Origin: Neoechinorhynchus agilis
Taxonomy: Eukaryota; Acanthocephala
Length of the DNA: 64,000 nt
Assembly: GCA_051530055.1 (NCBI GenBank)
Contig: CM121342.1
Coordinates: forward strand, 3,038,001-3,102,000
Direction of reading: 5' to 3'
Shown: piece by piece, positions 21,329 through 30,132 of the stretch
Numbering within the stretch: the first letter of the stretch is position 1
Layout: every line of letters starts with the position of its first letter
Made by a program: the position numbers and the translations under genes
The notes under the pieces: model-generated
The model's database searches: none
Seen by the model: only the letters and a program-made list of their open reading frames with translations
What the model was told of the DNA's origin: nothing

Positions 21329-22321
21329 TTGTTAAAGCTACGATTTTATATCATTGAAGTTAGGGTTGTAAGCCAAAGACAAAGAACGACAATTAGCGAT
21401 GTTGAAGAAACCGCTAGGAACTCACGACCTCCACCGGCGGCGAGCTGGGATGTTGAGCTTTGCAATAAAAAACTTGATGAAGTCAGAAAATCCCGCACGT
21501 ATTCGGTACAAGAGTCACGCAAGAGACTGTTAGGAAATAGAGAAATATCAGAAGATTTGGTTCGATGGTGCTATTGTTCCATAGCAATCAAGTGAGCAGG
21601 AATCAAGAAAAAGCCAACTAGTGAATTGAAATCTAAAGTAAATTCCATTGAGTTGGAAAATCCAAAACGTATTCGGTACAGGAATCACGCAAGAGACTGT
21701 TAGGAAATAGAGAAATATCAGAAGATTTGGTTCGATGGCGTTGAAAAAACTAACAATTTCAACTTATAATGGAGAGTCCTGAAGCCTTTAATGATGCCTT
21801 TATTGATAAAATTGGTGGAAACAATGCAAACTAAAATTAGTGTCGCGAATCTCACTCCTACGGACGTTGATCCTTCAACAATGCTCCTCGATATGTACAA
21901 ACTCAGTTTAACTCACCGATTTCTAAGTTTATTGTCGGACGAAACAACACAAAATTCATTCTGGCTTTGAATACAAAAATCATGAGATGTAGGTTTTAAC
22001 CATCACGCAATGAGGATTGCAAATATATTCATGGATGTAAATACTTTTTAACAACTCTCAAAGGAAGCTCTACAAAAGGCCGAAAATGTGCATTTGACCA
22101 CGATCTCAAGTCGGAACACAATCTCCAGGCAGCAAAGTTCCATGGTGCCGATAAAGTAAAAATCCGAACCCTCAAAAAGATCTTATTTATAACGGATTTC
22201 GAGACTGGTCGTATGCTTAGATTGTGTGACGGTTTTGTGATGGATAAAGAGTGCCAGAAGGTTCATGCTTGTTTTTATTTTGTGGCAAGCAATAGTTGCC
22301 GATTCGGCCCGAACTGCCATA
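21329..22321 (+). pseudogene. CCCH zinc-finger gene piece, right arm
   Basis: Mirror of the left-arm pieces (11380-12372). It includes the 88-residue frame at 21329-21595 and the two ~76-bp direct repeats. A frame corresponding to the left arm's MESPEAFNDAF starts at 21769 and is frameshifted here within 15 codons. A finger region from about 22015 to the arm end is open for roughly 100 codons. The arm breakpoint at 22321 cuts the last CCCH finger after its third cysteine. The final histidine is lost and replaced by unrelated residues, so this copy cannot form the complete finger seen in the left arm. Confidence 0.55.
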
Positions 22322-22504
22322 GTCGCGGTCGTCCACCCGAACAGCGGCCTATATTCGGCGAGGCCCTTCTACAAAATGCGTCCTTTTTAAGACAAAAAGA
22401 GAAGATGGAACTGGTCAGGAGGATGAATTATTGGTTGCAAGTATTATAAACAAACGAATAACATAACTTCCATGTGTGACAATTAACCGCTCTCACGATC
22501 GCTA

Positions 22505-23120
22505 AAGTTATGGTCAGTGCGTCCACCGACGAATGGGCTCAAATGAACCTCAGCCGGTGGAGATGTTCGTCCAATATCCATTCAGAACTCACTGGTTTCA
22601 ATCTACGAACGGGCACTAATTGCATCGACCACGGATGCCACGGTTTTTTACCCCATAAATCCGTTCAGACGGCTTTGTCTGAAATTATCACCAATTTTAA
22701 TTCGAATCAGGAGTCAATGAACATTTTAATTTCCTTCGATATCTCTAAGGCTTTTGATAGCATTGATATCGCTTTTATAATAAAGATCCTTTGTTATTTT
22801 CAGTCTAAGCAATTTTTTTATCAAGATGACACATCTCTCAAGATTTATCATCAAACTAAAGGAGTTCCGCAAGGGTCCCCTCTCTCACTCATCCTCTTCT
22901 AATTTGCTTCCCAATTTCTGCTTAAGAACTGCCGAGCCTGCAATGAATTAACCCTATATGCAGACGATTTCAATGCGGTGATCAAGGAAGCGAACTACCT
23001 AGCCGCTATAAGGAAACTCTCAGATTTACTGTCATGTCTTAATTCTATTCTCCTTCAGACCCTTTAAAGACGAAATTTATTTTAAAATCTTAGTCGGTTT
23101 TTGATAAACAACGTGTTCGC
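22505..23120 (+). mobile_element. LINE reverse transcriptase fragment
   Basis: The plus strand encodes HGFLPHKSVQTAL-like sequence (family: GF...SV.TAL), FDISKAFDSIDI (RT motif A), KGVPQGSPLS (motif B) and, after a frame break near 22903, LYADDFNAVI (motif C with the YADD catalytic box). This order is that of a non-LTR retrotransposon reverse transcriptase. It is interrupted by a stop after the PQGSPLS block and lacks a recognisable endonuclease. It begins about 180 bp outside the palindrome's right edge. Confidence 0.85.
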
Positions 23121-24117
23121 GAATTTTATAAACAATTTTTTAATCTGACCTCGTCGTCAGTTTCTAATAAGATCACAATCTTGGGAAACACCCTACGACC
23201 TCCGCAAATTCAAAAAACTTAAGTGTCGCTAAGCTTAAATGCAGAAGATCTTTTAAACTTGAACTCTGCTCTCATGATACCAGAAGCATTTGGAACTCTT
23301 GAGCAATCTCGGGCCTAGTTTTTTACTCGTGAGGAATACCCCCGAATAACGATTAAAGTACATTATCACTTTCCTAGAGGCTCTGGGCAAACTCCCTTAC
23401 TCCTGGAAACAAGCGCTTAAATGGACAGCGATGATATAACTTTATTACTATCGAATTATAATTATTCCTACACATAAATTATGTCGGTTAATCATCCAAT
23501 GTCTTCCTTCGAATAAATCTTGAGCCTCGTGTTAGGATAATTCATCAATTCGTTCACACAGCACCGAAACTTGCAGTTGAAGATTGGCAATCTCTTTTTC
23601 CACATTTGAGTCAAAAATAGAGCTTCCTAGAAGATGTAACAGGCGTAGAGTGATCTCGCAGGATTCAGTTCAATGTAAATTTTCGTAACTAAGTATTCAA
23701 GCTATTGCAATTATAAATTTTATTAGCAACGTTAGACGTCTAAAATCCAATTCGTTAGGACGCAACGTAGTGACCAAAGTTTAAGTTTTGATGAAATCCG
23801 ATTTAAATCGGTTATAGAATTTGCTAGTTAGAAATCTCGTAGACTACTGGGATTTGGAATTAACTTTATTTCTCGTGAAAATACTGAAGCCAATCCCCTG
23901 CACATATCTTTTGCTTTTTTAATTAAAACAGCGCTTTAGAAAGGCCAACTAATTCTTTGGGTTCACTCGAATACGGACGTTTGCTGATAAATACCGTGAT
24001 TTGCCGGAAAGCAAATCGAGTTGTTTACAAAACATTTCAATGTTACGCTCTAATTATTTGTTTATGTTCCGCCAATTTTCCCGATTGATGGGTTCTTAGA
24101 CTCACAATCTCTCGCCG
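23121..24117. other. probably decayed LINE 3' part; no gene
   Basis: Continues directly from the LINE reverse transcriptase with short broken frames on the plus strand and no long open frame. I infer degraded LINE sequence at least to about 23700. The rest, up to the unknown frame at 24118, shows nothing recognisable. Confidence 0.4.
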
Positions 24118-24864
<747 letters not shown>

Positions 24865-25003
24865 ACGTAATACAGTAATCGATAGGCGTGATAGTTTCAT
24901 AATTTTTTCTAAAATAAAGCATAGTCGCAATTTGAGTTTTTATGGCGGTACCATGTTGAAACATTTATTTCGCGGACGACTCTCGGATCCTCGAATCAAG
25001 TAA

Positions 25004-25392
25004 GCATTGCACATGAGTATCTCGGCTCATCAAGTAAGATAAAAATTGAAATCGGTAAGCGTTAACTAGGAAAAATGACACAGACAAAAATCAAAGGTTA
25101 ATATATCCTCCGCCAATTTCCTGTTCATGACTGTTGTGCCGATGACTAGGCGAATCGTGCTCGCTACTTTATCGTCGTCAAAGTTAAAAAGTGCAACCCT
25201 TTTCGTTGTTTTTAAGAGAACTGTATCGACTTTAATGACACTTACGACTAATCGATCACTTTTTGTCTCGTTTATGATGTCGGATCTTTTTTGATTTCCT
25301 TATTGTTCCAAACAGTTTAGGCTTTCGCTTTAAAACTCGTTTGTCATTTTTACTCAGTGCATCAATTGCTCTCAATGCATCCTTCGTACTTC
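25004..25392. other. no confident gene; possible basic exon downstream of CIR1
   Basis: On the minus strand a frame of about 45 codons (25257-25390) starts with an ATG that overlaps the CIR1 stop and is Lys/Arg-rich. CIR1 proteins have a basic C-terminal region, so this could be a further CIR1 exon, but I see no sequence match. Confidence 0.3.
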
Positions 25393-25940
25393 TCATTTGA
25401 ACAATTCTTCTAATATGTTTAAACAACAGAACTTCCCAACAACCAAATCACGACTAATGGCACCTTTTCGCATGGGTAACCCGTCCTTCTTCATTTTTGC
25501 GAGTAGTTCCATGTTGGACATGTCACCGGACGACGGTCCTTGCTCATCACTAGAGTCCTTATCGGCCTGGCCTCGTTGTTGGCACTTTATGCATCGGACA
25601 TCCCTAATTTGTATGCCAAACGGTTGGTCTTTTACTTTATCATTGGGTTTGGCCCATTGCTCACGTGGAGCTCCTCGCCACCGTCTTTTCCACCATCGTC
25701 GGCTGTCATACCAATCGGAGGATTGTACATGAATGAAAGTCCCAAACGACCTTTCTCATCACCCAGCAACCACCGATTCGCAAACATCTCCTTTTCCTTG
25801 TCATGCTGCTCTTTTAAAAGTTGCTGCTGTAGCCGTTCAGCTTCGGCCTTTTGCTCAGCCATCCAGAGGCGTTTCATGTTCCCCAAATTGCTGGGATGAA
25901 ACCACTTCTTGGACATGTAATTCTCGTAGCCTTTCCCCAT
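25393..25940 (-). CDS. CIR1: CIR1-like transcriptional corepressor / spliceosome-associated protein
   Basis: The ATG at 25940 opens MGKGYENYMSKKWFHPSN, followed by KRLWMAEQKAEAE, FANRWLLGDEK and GLSFMYNPP. This is the Cir_N domain in order, as in human CIR1 (MGKSFANFMCKKDFHP...FMYEAPPG). The second conserved block follows as GAPREQWAKPNDKVKDQPFG and IQIRDVRCIKC, matching CIR1's RDQPFGIQVRNVRCIKC zinc-knuckle region, then ELLAKMKKDGLPMRKGAISR. The two blocks are in different reading phases. The switch lies between about 25690 and 25715, with no plausible intron, so there is one frameshift (real or error). The frame ends at 25393, shorter than vertebrate CIR1. CIR1 binds CBF1/RBPJ and histone deacetylase complexes and is also found with splicing factors. 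Confidence 0.8.
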
Positions 25941-26325
25941 GTCGAATCGAAGCTCTTAATAAAAAATCAATTAGAAATTCTTTAAATCTTGGTTTCAAAA
26001 AGAGCTCGTTACAGCACACAAAAACAGCATGTCCATTTAAGAGCTGGCTTTCAAGTTCGATCGAAATCGGGGCCTTCGAGCAAGATTGGCCCGAGTTTGA
26101 GGCGCTACTTGAGTCTGATAGGGGAAAATTTTAAAGAAAGTCTGATTTTAAAGAATTTTTCGACTTCTAAATGGATATTTGGAATCTTTTCTTGGGATTC
26201 GTTGATCAATTTACGAAAAAATAGCACCCTAATATCGCTTATTTCGATATGTGAGTGCATGTTATGTTTTTGGAGGAGAAAGGATGTCTTTGCGAGGGAC
26301 AACATTTTAGAATCAAAGATCGGAA

Positions 26326-27371
26326 ATGCCAAGTTCGACGGAATTGATCACTATATTGCTTTTTTCTCTTCTATTTGTTTATCTTCTCTTCAAAGTCTTC
26401 TCAAATGTGAGGTTGCTCAGTTCGTGCGGTCGAACATGCTTAATAATTGGACCGAGTGGCAGTGGAAAGACAAAGCTTTTTCTCGTGCTGAATGATCAGA
26501 CAGCAAGATCTTCGGTGACTTCACTGACCGCGAATGTCTCGGAGTATTCAGAATTGGTTCAATTAGTCGATCTACCTTCTCATCCTCGTTTGTGGAACAA
26601 AAGTCGAACCTCGATTAAGTCTTATGACATTGGAAAAATTATTATGGTAATAAAACCCTTCGAAGATTCAGCAGGACTTTCCAAACATGAACATTTCCTA
26701 CATGCTGCTGAGTTATTTCGGGATACTCTTTCGGAAATAAGCCACCGCCAAGATCCACTAGGACATGGATATTGCCATTCGTAGTAAAATCTTCATCGTT
26801 TTAGAAAAAGAACACATATTCGGTCTGAGAAAAATCGAAGGCGAAAGTTACGATCCCATTGGATTTAGGGATCATCGTTTTTTAATTCGAATGTATACTT
26901 TGACTTTGGTTAACGAACTCTGCCAAAAACAACTCACATATTTTTAGGTTATAATATTGAGGTCGGTCCTCCAGTTCCGACAGGGAAGTCAAATTTTATC
27001 GTTATCAGATTTAAAAAATGAGTACTTTTAATTGGTAATCACTGATAACGATTTTTGTCAGGTTTCGAGGGCCGACTGCAAAATAATAACATATCTAACC
27101 GCCGCCTACTTTTTAAGAATGTGCAAAAATTCATGTCGCAAAATTGCCTGCTCTCGTAGTGTGGAATGATTGGCGCGAGGACGCCAAACAATTATTCGAA
27201 AACGGAAGGAGTGAATTAAACAAGCAAATTGTTGATACTGTGAGTAAATGCGAGGAAATACGTTCGAGTAGTTCAGTGGAGCAGTACGTGGAATCGTTTA
27301 ATTGGCTAAAAGGCGATTTAAGTAAAGATGAATTCGTAAAAGAGGTCGGTGATTGGATTAAACAAAGCTAA
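26326..27371 (+). CDS. SRPRB: signal recognition particle receptor subunit beta
   Basis: SRPRB anchors the SRP receptor in the ER membrane and is an Arf-like GTPase. The ATG at 26326 is followed by a membrane helix ([19 protein letters not shown], residues 7-25), the P-loop GPSGSGKT (about residue 43), and DLPSHPRLW at the G3 position (human DLPGHESLR), then [11 protein letters not shown] second coding block from about 27118 to the TAA at 27369-27371 contains [26 protein letters not shown] sits where the G4 motif NKQD is expected, an unusual substitution. The final helix ends EVGDWIKQS. Between them (about 26760-27117) is an interruption with a likely acceptor (TTTTTAAG) at 27117 but no certain donor, and it contains a hairpin element. 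The gene is close to the helicase fragment, 20 bp downstream. Confidence 0.75.
26962..27077. mobile_element. hairpin element inside the SRPRB interruption
   Basis: Imperfect inverted repeats of about 45 bp: the left arm includes GTCGGTCCTCC and TTTTATCGTTATCAG, and the right arm includes CTGATAACGATTTTTGTCAG and GAGGGCCGAC. Loop of about 25 bp. Non-coding, MITE-like. It lies entirely within the non-coding part of SRPRB. Confidence 0.7.
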
Positions 27372-27390
27372 TTTTTGAGTTGAGTTTTTG

Positions 27391-27515
27391 GACTTTACGT
27401 TCTCATCTTCCCATTATAACGGAGGAATATTCGATAATGGAGAAGATATTGGAGAATCAAGTGGTTTTAGTATGCGGAGAAACGGGATCCGGCAAGACTA
27501 CTCAACTTCCTAGGA
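27391..27515 (+). pseudogene. DHX37-like DEAH-box helicase fragment (P-loop region)
   Basis: One frame reads [20 protein letters not shown] followed by [15 protein letters not shown]. This is helicase motif I and the preceding helix of DEAH-box RNA helicases; the closest match I recall is DHX37/Dhr1 (LPILAEEQ.IMEA...[15 protein letters not shown]). Similarity stops abruptly after TTQLP at about 27512 and the frame ends 12 codons later. No further helicase motif is present before PSMD5. The piece starts immediately after the SRPRB stop without a start codon. It is a truncated fragment, possibly cut by the G-rich insertion that follows. Confidence 0.7.
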
Positions 27516-27606
27516 TGGGAGGGGTTTATGGTTTTTTCTAGCAGTACTGGGTGCTAGAGAGGAGGTGGGGGATTTAGATTAGGCCGAGGAGGAAGGGGGT
27601 TCGGTT

Positions 27607-28035
27607 TTAATGGTGTAGCAGAGTGAGACTTAGAATGCAAGGACGAGGGAAGAGGGGTATGCGGGATGATGAGAACGGAATTAAGGGAGAAGATTGTTGA
27701 GGAGTAGTCGAATTTGAGTGTGGAGAGGAGTTTTGGAGGGCGTCGACAGCAAAGGGTGGGTGGACAGTATTTAAAGGGTGAAGCGAGGGAGAAGAGGAGG
27801 TTTGGGGTGGGGAAACTGAAGATGGAAGGGGTTGGGGATTAGGGGTTTGGGAGTGGTTAGTATTGGGAAGGGGGGGGACCGGAGAACACGGTTTGGGCCA
27901 GGCGGCAGTACAGAAACCGCAAATGAATTTCCGGCCTGCTGCCCAAGTACTTGAGACGCATATTTGAGTTGTAAAAGGGCAGTCGTCCATGTTGCAGGGA
28001 ACGAGCTTGGTGGTTGGGCGCTTTGGCCTCGGCAT
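27607..28035 (-). CDS. 142-aa Pro/Ser-rich frame with Cys cluster, unknown
   Basis: Unrecognised. The N-terminal 45 residues hold a possible zinc-binding set (CNMDDCPFTTQIC and FICGFC). The remaining ~95 residues are almost all Pro, Ser, Thr, Asn and Leu. Coding-strand composition is C-rich, unlike the neighbours. The sequence abuts the truncated helicase fragment. It may be the 5' part of an inserted retroelement ORF1. That is inference: no reverse transcriptase or element ends were found. Confidence 0.35.
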   Translation of the reverse strand: MPRPKRPTTKLVPCNMDDCPFTTQICVSSTWAAGRKFICGFCTAAWPKPCSPVPPLPNTNHSQTPNPQPLPSSVSPPQTSSSPSLHPLNTVHPPFAVDALQNSSPHSNSTTPQQSSPLIPFSSSRIPLFPRPCILSLTLLHH

Positions 28036-28273
28036 CTTTGATTGTAAGTTTTAAATAACCGAGGAATTCAATTGCTTGTACGACGATGAATAAGACGATG
28101 ACGTAACGCATTGTGCAATGCGTTACTAAGAAAAGATTTTTGTTAGGAACTTGTTTGTAAGTTTTTAAATATGTGAGTTCGTCTGATATGTGATGTGAGT
28201 TCGTCTGATATGTGCCCCATCCGACTCTTATGGAACACATTTTTATTCTGGGTTTATTAATCAAAACTAAAAC
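28036..28273. other. short gap between unknown frame and PSMD5
   Basis: Contains a direct duplication of TGTGAGTTCGTCTGATATGTG around 28170-28215 (about 20 bp, twice in tandem) and a short inverted GCATTGTGCAATGC. No gene. Confidence 0.5.
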
Positions 28274-29473
28274 TCATGCCGTTTCTTTTCCAACTTCAAA
28301 CTCAAACCCATGCTTTTTCACAATGGCATACTTCGTGAATCCTTCACTCACGGTCTTCTTTATCGTATACAATGCCGCTTGGCCAAGCACAGCTCCAGTG
28401 TAACGTTTTTGGCTTAAAAAAGTAAGAAGATCAAACTTGTCTTGTTTTAATCCCAAGCTAGGTTCGATTGAAGAATTACATAAATATTCAACTAAAGGAT
28501 ATCGGGTATCCTTCAGTGTTATCAATCCTTCTTCACTCGAACATAGAGCTCCAATCAATTTGATGAAAGCAACTCTATACTCGGGAAAGGGTGTTTGTTC
28601 GTATTTTCGACAAATTTCATCTAAATGGATTTGAGCAACTAGTTCGCGAGTTTCTTCGACCCATCGATGAATGAATATATCCTCCAGTGAGTGAAATACA
28701 GCAAGACACATTTGCATATTGGCCAAGGTTCCTCGCCTCATTCGATCCACGCCGTCGATGAGTGTAGCAAGAAAATGTTTATGAAGACCGAGTTCCACCC
28801 AACCTTTTCCAAGAATATTGAAAACTACACAAAACTCCATTTCAGAATGGCGATAGGCAGTATTGTTGAGATAGTTATTGACCATAGTTATGAGGCGCTC
28901 TCGCCATTCTGAATTGCAAAGACTTAGTTTGTATAGAAGGTCGAATTGATCTGGGTTTCTAAGATGGTCGTCAAATGTCTCACATATTGAACATAATAGA
29001 TTCTGAAGTGAGTCACTCATTGTATAAAGAAGAAGATCGTTGGCTAGGGTGTTAATAACATTTGCTCTCAGTAGTTCGTCTTCCTTTTGAGTAGCGTCCT
29101 CTAAAACCATAGAAGCGAATTTCTCTTTGTCACACATTAATGAAGTGAGTTTGTAAAATACAACACGATTCCAATCGGTCTTTATCTCATCTAATCGTCG
29201 AAGAATAGATTCTTGCACTCTTGTGCTTGACTTTAGTGCTGATTTGAATGTAGTTTCGAAATCACTGTTGTGATCGGCGCCGACTGCCCATAAAAGCAGC
29301 TTTTTAATAGTACTTTCATCCTTAGGTGTGGGTTGATCGAGTAAGAACTGTAGAATGCGGCCAGATTGGTCAACTATGTCTTCTTGTGTGAATTTAGTCT
29401 CAATAAATCTATCGCTTCTAATACAGTCTAGTATCCATCTTTTAATTGAATCATTAGTGATAACGGAATCCAT
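28274..29473 (-). CDS. PSMD5: 26S proteasome assembly chaperone PSMD5 (S5B)
   Basis: Single-exon frame of 399 codons from the ATG at 29473. PSMD5 is a HEAT/ARM-repeat protein that holds the ATPase pair PSMC2-PSMC1 and PSMD2 while the proteasome base is built in the cytosol. The C-terminal third shows the family clearly: QTPFPEYRVAFIKLIGALC (human QPFPELHCAALKVFTAIA), YPLVEYLCNSSIEPS (human PGFVEYVVDRSVEHD), KFDLLTFLSQKRYTGAVLG (human KYELVKALANSKTIAEIFG) and a final KHGFEFEVGKETA. The N-terminal part is helical but diverged. It is about 100 residues shorter than vertebrate PSMD5. PSMD2, one of its partners, lies about 31 kb away in the same window. Confidence 0.8.
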   Translation of the reverse strand: MDSVITNDSIKRWILDCIRSDRFIETKFTQEDIVDQSGRILQFLLDQPTPKDESTIKKLLLWAVGADHNSDFETTFKSALKSSTRVQESILRRLDEIKTDWNRVVFYKLTSLMCDKEKFASMVLEDATQKEDELLRANVINTLANDLLLYTMSDSLQNLLCSICETFDDHLRNPDQFDLLYKLSLCNSEWRERLITMVNNYLNNTAYRHSEMEFCVVFNILGKGWVELGLHKHFLATLIDGVDRMRRGTLANMQMCLAVFHSLEDIFIHRWVEETRELVAQIHLDEICRKYEQTPFPEYRVAFIKLIGALCSSEEGLITLKDTRYPLVEYLCNSSIEPSLGLKQDKFDLLTFLSQKRYTGAVLGQAALYTIKKTVSEGFTKYAIVKKHGFEFEVGKETA

Positions 29474-30132
29474 CTAAAAATAACGATTACTCATAAGAAT
29501 GGTTATCGATTTGTACAAATTGTTTTTTTTCGACAAAAAACATATGGGAGGAATAGATAAAAACATTTCAAATAAAACAATTTTTGAACGTTCCACATGG
29601 AGTTACTATCTAAGGTTCAACTTAAAAATCAAAAACGCTAATGATCGACAAGTACATATTTTAGAAGAAAATTATGTCTTATGAAATACTTAACAGCATT
29701 TGTAACAATTGATTTTAATGGCCTTTAAAAATGCGTAAATTTGTGCGCCTTAATTTCAATTTATTTTTCGGCGATTCACGTAAAAGAAAACGATTGCAAG
29801 TCAAAGTCTGGCAAGTATTTGTATGATTGGATAAATTTAGATTGACTATTTGTGACCAATTCCGCTCGATTTTGTGCTATTTGGTTAACAAAAAAGATAG
29901 TTTTAGACGATAGGTTGCAGAGGACCTGAATCGGAATTAGTACAAAGGGGCAGCTTTTCTCGAAATGAAACCGAGAAATGTGGGCTTTGTGTTCATTGCA
30001 ATTCGGAATGAGGTCATAATTTTTCAAATGGGCAAAAAATTAGGGATTACCTACGAGATTGACCCAGTTTTTGTATCTTAAAACAAAGACAATCAAATCC
30101 ACACAAACACAAAAAAATAAATTCAATGGTAA
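29474..30132. other. intergenic between PSMD5 and HSD17B10
   Basis: AT-rich spacer upstream of PSMD5 and downstream of HSD17B10, both minus strand. Short frames only. Nothing recognised. Confidence 0.4.

Larger units (their letters stand above)
16862..22321. repeat. right arm of a giant spacerless palindrome
   Basis: Inverted copy of 11380-16861, starting at the axis. It ends at 22321, where GAACTGCCATA is followed by unrelated sequence (GTCGCGG) instead of the left-arm continuation. The arm is about 22 bp shorter than the left because of an indel near 19830. It carries the only fully open copy of the five-repeat gene. Confidence 0.95.

Noticed and set aside
26765-26947. 60-codon frame ([20 protein letters not shown]) inside the SRPRB interruption as a separate gene
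   Set aside because: Looks protein-like but has no match I can name and could be intron or element sequence; mentioned under SRPRB instead of called.
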